Of a stretch of 64,000 nucleotides of DNA, positions 58,310 to 64,000 are shown piece after piece. The notes beneath the pieces were generated by a model. The model did no database searches and was not told the origin of the DNA. It saw only the letters and a program-made list of their open reading frames with translations. Every line of letters begins with the position of its first letter. The stretch's first letter is position 1. The DNA is from Janthinobacterium sp. 61 (GTDB lineage: Bacteria; Pseudomonadota; Gammaproteobacteria; Burkholderiales; Burkholderiaceae_D), in the NCBI RefSeq assembly GCF_002846335.1, contig NZ_PJMQ01000001.1:5518001-5582000 (forward strand), read 5' to 3'. The position numbers were made by a program, and so were the translations under genes.

Positions 58310-59081
58310 GTGGGAATCGCTCCCACGAGGGCATGCTTCGAGCATGTCCCTATGCTTAGCGGCATAGGCGTTGCGGTCGTTACCCGCCACCATGATACAT
58401 AGCAGTTTCTGCTAGATATATCGCCGGGCCATGCAGAAGCATGCACATCTCGGCACGATAAAGCGCTGCCTTCAGCGCCTACATATCCCACAATCCGCAA
58501 GACGGATTGCCTGGATGATTGCGCCCGGTGGGCGCTTCTTCAAACAGGAGCAAGACTCCTGCCCCGATTGGTTCGCATACCCCGCGAGGTAGCGCACCCT
58601 ATGAAGCACAGCATGGCTTTGCCGCAAGCCGCACCGTCAGCAGAAATGCCAGCGATGCGATGCCATCGCGGCCGCCGCCAGCGCATGTGCTTCAGAGCCG
58701 CCAGTATCGTCACCGCGAGTGCGATGCTGGCATGTATGCCGTCACATGCCATGGCTACGTGCGCGCGTCGTTACTGGCGGCGTGCTGCCAGTGACGACGC
58801 GCCGCCGACGGCATAGGCCCAGGCGGCAAGCACAGAGCGTCCGCGTGACGGTGCTCAGTGACGAGGCCAGATGCCTCTTCATCGCAGGCTAGCCTTGCGA
58901 TTTCCTTTGCCCGCTACGGGCTGATTAGTAGAAGTTGATCCGTGCACGATGTGCACTCCATGGACCCTGGGTGATTGGTCCCCGCTGCGGCAGCTTCCTC
59001 CGGGAGCGCGCAACGGTGCCACACGCGCATGCGGCGCGGGCAGGCAGTAACAGCAACCGCATACACGGGAGTGGTGTCCCG
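58310..59081. other. Array of consecutive short hairpins (candidate large structured RNA)
   Basis: Almost the entire stretch between two recombinase genes folds into separate stem-loops with little space between. Perfect examples: GTGGGA/TCCCAC (58310-58326), CCTATGC/GCATAGG (58349-58368), AGCAG/CTGCT (58401-58413), GCGCTG/CAGCGC (58463-58478), CAATCCG/CGGATTG (58491-58509), GCGCCC/GGGCGC (58521-58535), CAGGAG/CTCCTG (58545-58561), GGCTT/AAGCC (58615-58630), GCGATG/CATCGC (58652-58669), GGCATGT/ACATGCC (58729-58750), ACTGGC/GCCAGT (58773-58792), GAGGC/GCCTC (58863-58877), GTGCAC/GTGCAC (58942-58956) and CGGGA/TCCCG (59066-59081). Two of them share the loop CAAGA. No convincing protein frame lies here. 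Confidence 0.55.
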
Positions 59082-59199
59082 AGGCCCTTGATTCAACCTT
59101 TTCTGCTGAGGCAGTGAGGGTGGCCAGAAACACTTACCAGACAGGATTACACCACGCAACATCGATGTGGAAACCCAAGATCGAAGGGATGACTTTGCC

Positions 59200-60066
59200 A
59201 TGCGCGACCTGAACTACCAGCTCAAGCAACTGTGTCACCGCAACCGGGATGGCAGCTTTGCGACGCAGGCCGACCGCGAGCGCCTATTAAACCTGTGCGC
59301 CAACGACCTGGCGGAGCGGGGCTTCCAGCATATGAGCGTGGACAGCCTGAAACCGAAGCATGTGGCGGCGCTGCTCGACAAGTGGAAGCAGGATGGCGTC
59401 AGTACCGGAACGATCAAGAATCGCATGAGCGCCCTGCGCTGGTGGGCCGAGAAGATCGGCAAGGAGAACATCATTGCGCGCACCAACGGCGAATACGGCA
59501 TCGCGGAGCGGGTGTTTGTCACCAATGTCTCGAAGGCGAAGGTGCTCGACGCCGACACGCTCGCCCGCGTGAACGATCCTTGTACGCGCATGTCCTTGCA
59601 GCTGCAGGCGGCGTTTGGTTTGCGGCGCGAGGAAAGCATCAAGATCAAGCCGGGATGGGCCGATGGCGGGAGCATTCTGCGGCTGCAGGATAGCTGGACC
59701 AAGGGTGGCAAATACCGGGAGGTGCCGATTACCAGCATGCAGCAGCGCGCCCTGCTGGAGGCGGCCAAGGCGCTGGCGGGCAAAGGCAGCTTGATTCCGG
59801 CGCAGTTGCGGTATCGGGACCAGTTGAACCGCTTTCGTGCGCAGTGCGACAAGGCTGGCATCCATGGCGTGCATGGGCTACGTCATGAGTACGCACAGCG
59901 GCGCTATGCCGAGTTGACTGGCCGACCCTGTCCAGCCAGTGGCGGCCTGACTTCGAGGCAGCTGGATGCTTCGCAAAAAATCGCAGATCAAGCTGCGCGG
60001 CTGAAGATTTCGACGGAGATGGGACATGGACGTGAGCAGGTCACTTCCATCTATCTGGGCAGATGA
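59200..60066 (+). CDS. Second tyrosine recombinase (Integrase_1-like)
   Basis: The 288-residue product begins MRDLNYQLKQLCHRNRDGS, the characteristic entry of the Phage_integr_N/Integrase_1 group found in integrative elements. All catalytic residues are present: Arg142 (FGLRREES), His225 and Arg228 (HGLRHEY), His276 (MGHGRE) and Tyr285 four residues from the end (SIYLGR). It is unrelated to the P4-type integrase in its N-terminus. ATG 59200 is chosen for the conserved start; a GTG at 59167 is in frame. GAAGGG lies 13 bases upstream. Its site preference is unknown. Confidence 0.93.
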   Translation: MRDLNYQLKQLCHRNRDGSFATQADRERLLNLCANDLAERGFQHMSVDSLKPKHVAALLDKWKQDGVSTGTIKNRMSALRWWAEKIGKENIIARTNGEYGIAERVFVTNVSKAKVLDADTLARVNDPCTRMSLQLQAAFGLRREESIKIKPGWADGGSILRLQDSWTKGGKYREVPITSMQQRALLEAAKALAGKGSLIPAQLRYRDQLNRFRAQCDKAGIHGVHGLRHEYAQRRYAELTGRPCPASGGLTSRQLDASQKIADQAARLKISTEMGHGREQVTSIYLGR

Positions 60067-60202
60067 CCGCCCACTGGTATGAGGGCCGTAGCGCATGGAA
60101 TAAACGAGATGCACAAGAGGCAGTCTTGGTGCTGCCGGAATGATCGCGGAGAGTCGGCATGACTCTCCATTGTTTGCTGTTCATCAATCGAAGGAGAATC
60201 TT

Positions 60203-60403
60203 ATGACCACGACTAAAAAATTCCTCCGCTTGCCTGCGGTAATCGAGGCTACCGGCTGGTCCCGTGCCACAATCTGGCGCAAGGTAAAGGCAGGCGTGTT
60301 GCCAGCGCCGATTCCTATCGGCCCCAAGTCCATCGCCTGGGACGCAGAGGAAATCGCTCAATGGCAGCAGCGCTGCATTGACGCTAGGCGTGGAGTCGCT
60401 TGA
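60203..60403 (+). CDS. AlpA-family DNA-binding regulator
   Basis: The 66-residue protein reads FLRLPAVIEATGWSRATIWRKVKAG near its start, the winged helix-turn-helix of AlpA/excisionase-like phage regulators. These control integrase expression or act as directionality factors. AAGGAGAA precedes ATG 60203 at good spacing. It follows the second recombinase by about 135 bases, a common pairing in integrated elements. Confidence 0.9.
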   Translation: MTTTKKFLRLPAVIEATGWSRATIWRKVKAGVLPAPIPIGPKSIAWDAEEIAQWQQRCIDARRGVA

Positions 60404-61120
60404 GTGGGAGTTAACAGTGGCTGGATTAGAAGTCCCCCACCCCGTAAGACGTCACGGGGTGGGCCTATCGGCTCTATCCGAATCGTCCAACTGTTACCGC
60501 CGTGCGTTCGTGGGTCTAAATTAGGTATCGACTGAGCATGCTTTTACGGCGGCCAATGCATCAGTCCGTGTCCGAATGGCAGGCCTGACCCTGGCTCTCC
60601 GTATTACCGCAGATCTACCGTGCTAGTTTCGGCATACATTCCTGCTAATCTGCTCTCGTACCTGAAAAAAAATGGTTCGGTCGAATTTGCGTCCGATGAT
60701 TTTAGTGGTTCAGTCGCTGCGCGAAGTGGGGCAGGATAGATGAAGTTAGCTAACCGGCGGTGCCGGTCAACTAGCTTCACTCCTGCCTTATTCGCACTTT
60801 GTGCTCAACGGAACAGAGTTGCGGCAAGAACCGTTGGACGCCATGTGAAAAGTTATGCTTAGTAGAAATAGAATTTTCGCTTTAAGCCTGTATCTATTGC
60901 GAAAAGATTTTCATAGACAAAATGCTGGTAATTGTCCATAGTTGCGATGAAACCTTGTCATTAGGCTGTAGGATCTTGATCGATCACAAGGCTGCGGGTA
61001 AAGTGCAACAGACAATCAGTGTTGAATTGTGTTTTACTGTACTTGCTACGATGCTAGGGGCGCCAACCTTTTTTCCATATTTTTTATGCTTTTTAAATTG
61101 TACTTCGACGAAAAGACGAA
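60404..61120. other. Gene-free stretch before the ATPase operon
   Basis: No convincing gene in 717 bases. It holds a perfect hairpin CCACCCCGT/ACGGGGTGG (60437-60462), a 58-base long stem-loop (60730-60787) and a 7-bp inverted repeat TTTTCGC/GCGAAAA (60874-60905) upstream of the ATPase gene. Composition becomes AT-richer from about 60,840 on. No strong promoter was found. Confidence 0.5.
60730..60787. repeat. 58-base long stem-loop
   Basis: GGCAGGA/TCCTGCC at the base, TGAAG/CTTCA in the middle and ACCGGC/GCCGGT (60753-60758 with 60762-60767, loop GGT) at the tip form one nearly continuous stem with a few bulges. No T run follows. Confidence 0.6.
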
Positions 61121-63229
61121 ATGAACGTCCCAATTCCAGTGCCGACCTCGAAGAAAGTAAATTTTCCAATTTTGGATCATATTCGCGTTGACGGATATTT
61201 GTTGTATCCAGGGACAGAACAAAATCCTGGGCTTAATCATTCTTTTCTTTCAGGAATGAACGTAATTGTTGGCATCAATGGCGTTGGGAAAACCACGCTT
61301 CTAAATATTCTTTTTAGAATGCTGGCGGGCGACAAAGATTTGCGGGATGGGCAGGAGTTAGGCGACTCGAAGAGAACCTTGCGAACTGTTGATTCCGATA
61401 TTTTCGCGGTGCGCGTGCCGGATCGAGCAAAGAGCGCCACCGCGACCTTAAAATTCCGTTTGGGCGTTCACACGATTGAAATAAAGAGATCGTTGAAGAA
61501 CTTAGAATTACTTGAATTTACTGTTGATCCTCCTGATCCACAATCCCAACGGCTCGACGATTTAGGCGATACCTATAAGGCTGTAATCAGTCGATTGGCA
61601 GGGCTTGATGATTTTTATGACTTCGTGCTGATACTTCGCTATTTGGTATTTTTCTTGGAAGACCGTCGTACGCTGATTTGGGACAAAGGGGCACAGACTG
61701 AGGTATTTCGTGTCTTGTTTTTCCCAGACAGCGTTGATCATAATTACAAGGACTCGCTAAACAATGCGTTGTCTGCAGATAGCTCTGCCCGAAATATTCA
61801 GGCAATCCTTACTAAAGAGAGAAAACGCTTCGACAAAGCAATAGTGGAAAACGCAAAGGCACAGCCAGAAGAGTTGGCATTGCTTCAGGCTGCGGCAAAC
61901 GAGCTTGAGCGTTCACTTGAGGACCAAACAAATAAGGCATCGGACTACGACAAGCAGAGGCGAACGCTTCGGCAATCGTTGGAACAAAACCGTAATGACG
62001 CTGAACGCCTTCTCCAAGAGGAAAGGGCTCTGCGAGAAGAGCTGATCGCCGGAATTTTTCCGAAAATGGATGACTATAGTGCGTTCATTCTGTCGAATAT
62101 TCAGTCTGGGCGAGGGTGCATTGTCTGCGGCAATAAAGATGCTGCGCGCTTAGCTGAGGCGCGGAAGAAGCTTGAGGAGTCGTTAGATTGCCCTATCTGT
62201 TCTGCTGATATCTCGCACCAAGAAGCGAATCCATACGTCGAAGAATCCGTTGACGGGAAAGAGCGCCTAAATTTCCTCTCCCAGGAACGCAAGAAATATC
62301 TCAGCGGGGAACAGGCATTGCTGGTTGAAATTAAGCAGGTAAGTTTGAAATTCATTGGAGCAGAGGAATCTCGCTGGCGTCTCGAAGGTGAGTTGAACGG
62401 CCTGAAAACGAAAATTCGGATCGCCAGATCGTACTTGGATAAGAACACGCCCTCTAATCTGCAGGATTTCAGCGAACGCCTCAAGGCATTGGCAGAAACG
62501 GTCGAAGATTATAAGTACGAAAAGAACGACGCTCTCGTAAAGATCAAGACGATCGTAGATGCATTGTCTACAAACGTCGAAGGGTTCAAGGATGAATTGA
62601 TTGAAAAATTTGGTGTGTTTATCGAAGCGTTCCTCGCAGAACGCTGTGAACTAACTCACCGCACTGAGCCTCGAAATATCGGACAAATGTCATCCTCAAT
62701 AGAGCTCCTTTTCCCCGAGTTTCATGTCAACATGACTTCCGGTGTGTATAGACAGAGCGGCACTCCACGAGAAGGTGCGCACACGGTCTCTGAATCGCAG
62801 ATGGAATTCATCGAATTGGCTTTTCGCATGGGAATATTGGCCATCGCTGCTAGTGATACCGCTGTGACGATTGTGATGGAAACGCCAGAGGCGAGCTTGG
62901 ATGCTGTCTTCATCCCTCGTGCTGGCCACGCGCTAAATAGCTTTGCCAAGTCGGCGACTCGTCTAGAGAGTACGTTAATAACGTCATCAAATCTAAATGG
63001 AAGTCAGATGATCCCTGCACTTCTTGGTTTGGTATCGCCGCCATCCGAATCCTCTACCTCCAGCAGTGTCGGACTGACATGGAATAGCATGCCCATGGAG
63101 GAAAGATATGACCGCGTCCTTAATCTCCTTGAATACGCCGCAGAAAATGCTGCGCTCCATAAATTTTCACAGGAATACAAGGCGCGTCTTGATGAGGCAA
63201 TTATGACTCTAGAGACGGAAGATGCGTAA
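61121..63229 (+). CDS. Zinc-hook SMC/ABC-type ATPase of a three-gene operon
   Basis: The 702-residue ATPase has Walker A GINGVGKTT at residues 51-59, a coiled-coil region with CxxC pairs Cys333/Cys336 (CIVCGN) and Cys357/Cys360 (CPICSA) that can form a zinc hook or ribbon, a signature-like SESQMEF from Ser557 and Walker B VMETPEASLD with Glu587 and D-loop Asp594. The order is that of Rad50/SMC-like ABC ATPases (AAA_23), used in many conflict systems. No signal or membrane segments. The start at ATG 61121 has only a weak purine stretch. Low GC and AT-rich codons compared with the chromosome suggest transfer. It overlaps the next gene by eight bases. Confidence 0.85.
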   Translation: MNVPIPVPTSKKVNFPILDHIRVDGYLLYPGTEQNPGLNHSFLSGMNVIVGINGVGKTTLLNILFRMLAGDKDLRDGQELGDSKRTLRTVDSDIFAVRVPDRAKSATATLKFRLGVHTIEIKRSLKNLELLEFTVDPPDPQSQRLDDLGDTYKAVISRLAGLDDFYDFVLILRYLVFFLEDRRTLIWDKGAQTEVFRVLFFPDSVDHNYKDSLNNALSADSSARNIQAILTKERKRFDKAIVENAKAQPEELALLQAAANELERSLEDQTNKASDYDKQRRTLRQSLEQNRNDAERLLQEERALREELIAGIFPKMDDYSAFILSNIQSGRGCIVCGNKDAARLAEARKKLEESLDCPICSADISHQEANPYVEESVDGKERLNFLSQERKKYLSGEQALLVEIKQVSLKFIGAEESRWRLEGELNGLKTKIRIARSYLDKNTPSNLQDFSERLKALAETVEDYKYEKNDALVKIKTIVDALSTNVEGFKDELIEKFGVFIEAFLAERCELTHRTEPRNIGQMSSSIELLFPEFHVNMTSGVYRQSGTPREGAHTVSESQMEFIELAFRMGILAIAASDTAVTIVMETPEASLDAVFIPRAGHALNSFAKSATRLESTLITSSNLNGSQMIPALLGLVSPPSESSTSSSVGLTWNSMPMEERYDRVLNLLEYAAENAALHKFSQEYKARLDEAIMTLETEDA

Positions 63230-63881
63230 CGTGCCCACAGCGCCTAGCGGAGAAGGCGCGAATTTTCGCCGCTTTTGGATTCTTGCAGTCCTGTCGGGAG
63301 TCGAACGCGGAGGGGCAAGTCCAATTGGACTACGACACTTCAATTTGATGGCGTACTTCGCGAATTCAGTCTCGCGTTGCTATGACATTGAACCGTTGGA
63401 TCCTACCGTGTTAAAGGAGCGAGGTGGCCCGCTTTATCCGCAGTTGATGTGGGATCTTGATCGGCTAGTTGGAATGCGACTTGTCCGGGTTGTTAATTTG
63501 GTCATCGCATCCGAAGGCGGGGCGAGACATGTTTCATATGCGATTACGTTGGGGGGGCTGAACCACTTGAAGGCATGTACCGAGCTTTCCGATGAAATGA
63601 ATCTTATAACAAGTTCTTTGACCAGTGCGGCGCAGGCCTATTGCAGAGCCCGTCGAGGAATTAGCGTTGAGAGCATGCAAACGAAAGATGCAAATATTTC
63701 TGATCCCAAGTTTGGGAATGGCGACATTGTTGACTTTGGCGAATGGGACAATTACAACGCCACTGCAAATGCGGTCGATTTCGTAAAGAGTTCTGTTGAA
63801 CCTCCTTTTGAGGAGAACACGAACATTGCGGTGAACCTGTACGCGCAGTATCTTGCGAAGGCAGCGGAGGTCGCTCTATGA
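63222..63881 (+). CDS. Middle component-like small protein
   Basis: The 219-residue protein overlaps the ATPase gene by eight bases and the next gene by four (ATGA). Its first 100 residues, with FRRFWILAVLSGVER, LRHFNLMAYFANSVSRCY and LYPQLMWDLDRLVGMRLVRV, look like a winged-helix fold with the conserved Tyr-Pro and Asp-Arg-Leu pattern I associate with middle components of ABC-three-component systems; a helix-rich C-terminus follows. This match is by pattern and gene order only. It may bridge the ATPase to the third protein. Confidence 0.6.
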   Translation: MRNVPTAPSGEGANFRRFWILAVLSGVERGGASPIGLRHFNLMAYFANSVSRCYDIEPLDPTVLKERGGPLYPQLMWDLDRLVGMRLVRVVNLVIASEGGARHVSYAITLGGLNHLKACTELSDEMNLITSSLTSAAQAYCRARRGISVESMQTKDANISDPKFGNGDIVDFGEWDNYNATANAVDFVKSSVEPPFEENTNIAVNLYAQYLAKAAEVAL

Positions 63882-64000
63882 CTAACATCAGCGCCAAAGG
63901 GACGCTGGGTGGAGCGAATCTTACTGAGTTAGCCAAAATCAGCGCAAAGGCATTTCAGGTTGTAGATGAAAACGACATTGCTCCATTTGAGCTTGATTGG
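63878..64000 (+). CDS. Third protein of the ATPase operon (partial, N-terminus only)
   Basis: ATG 63878 overlaps the previous stop (ATGA) and the frame stays open through the window edge, giving 41 codons that begin MTNISAKGTLGGANLTELAK. Too little is present to name a family. In three-component ATPase systems the third protein is the effector (nuclease, protease or other toxic domain). Its real nature lies outside this window. Confidence 0.5.
   Translation, partial: MTNISAKGTLGGANLTELAKISAKAFQVVDENDIAPFELDW

Noticed and set aside
58519..58816. Two overlapping 80-90 codon frames in the hairpin array
   Set aside because: They overlap in different frames, have no ribosome binding site and consist of the stem sequences themselves.
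58310..59081. Hairpin array considered as a CRISPR array or integron cassette array
   Set aside because: The stems differ in sequence and spacing, so there are no identical direct repeats with spacers, and no att-like cassette boundaries or cas genes.
58310..59081. Hairpin array considered as a retron RNA
   Set aside because: No reverse transcriptase gene lies nearby in the window.
60922..61191. An 89-codon frame overlapping the ATPase start
   Set aside because: Overlaps 71 bases of the ATPase gene in another frame, with no initiation signal and no family.

Overview
The window looks like a GC-rich betaproteobacterial chromosome, most likely Oxalobacteraceae (Janthinobacterium/Massilia type). 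This rests on the gene content and order (glnE / yhdP-nit-tldD, scpB-rluB, rimP-nusA-infB-rbfA-truB, class I fumarase, a PEP-CTERM protein, several large TonB-dependent receptors); no database search was possible. From 1 to about 55.9 kb it reads as conserved chromosome. From the tRNA-Ser gene at 55,937 to the right edge it is an integrated element.

Layout. 1-7.3 kb: the 5' part of glnE on the minus strand, then a plus-strand yhdP-nitrilase-tldD cluster. 7.3-8.95 kb: aroG (DAHP synthase) behind what looks like a complete attenuator: promoter, a short Phe/Tyr-rich leader peptide, competing RNA arms and an intrinsic terminator. 9-18 kb: three TonB-dependent receptors in a row on the minus strand. 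18.5-24.2 kb: a divergent peptide-type ABC transporter operon (binding protein, two permeases, one double-ATPase protein). 24.2-26.6 kb: a DedA-rhodanese fusion and glucokinase. 27-29.9 kb: scpB overlapping rluB. 30-36.7 kb: rimP-nusA-infB-rbfA-truB, preceded by a strong promoter and a roughly 95-nt terminated leader or small RNA. 36.8-40.3 kb: typA, dusA and an unknown gene coupled to dusA. 40.5-46 kb: a chemoreceptor, small secreted proteins and lipoproteins, a 38-residue membrane protein and a PEP-CTERM protein. 46.3-48.5 kb: a siderophore-type receptor under a Fur box. 48.7-50.1 kb: a lone receiver protein, a possible uracil-DNA-glycosylase-like protein and tRNA-His. 50.3-53.4 kb: murI, fumarase and a YqhA-family protein on the minus strand. 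53.7-55.7 kb: acs.

The element from 55.9 kb starts at the 3' end of tRNA-Ser(GGA). It carries a P4-type integrase, a coupled protein that holds only an integrase N-terminal domain, about 0.8 kb of DNA that is almost entirely consecutive short hairpins, a second unrelated tyrosine recombinase, an AlpA-type regulator, and an AT-richer three-gene operon cut by the window edge. That operon encodes a zinc-hook SMC/ABC-type ATPase, a small middle protein and a third protein, with overlapping starts and stops. The arrangement resembles the ABC-three-component conflict systems.

The points most worth following up are the hairpin array between the two recombinases, the truncated three-component operon, the aroG attenuator and the terminated leader in front of rimP-nusA. 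All functional statements come from reading motifs in the sequence.
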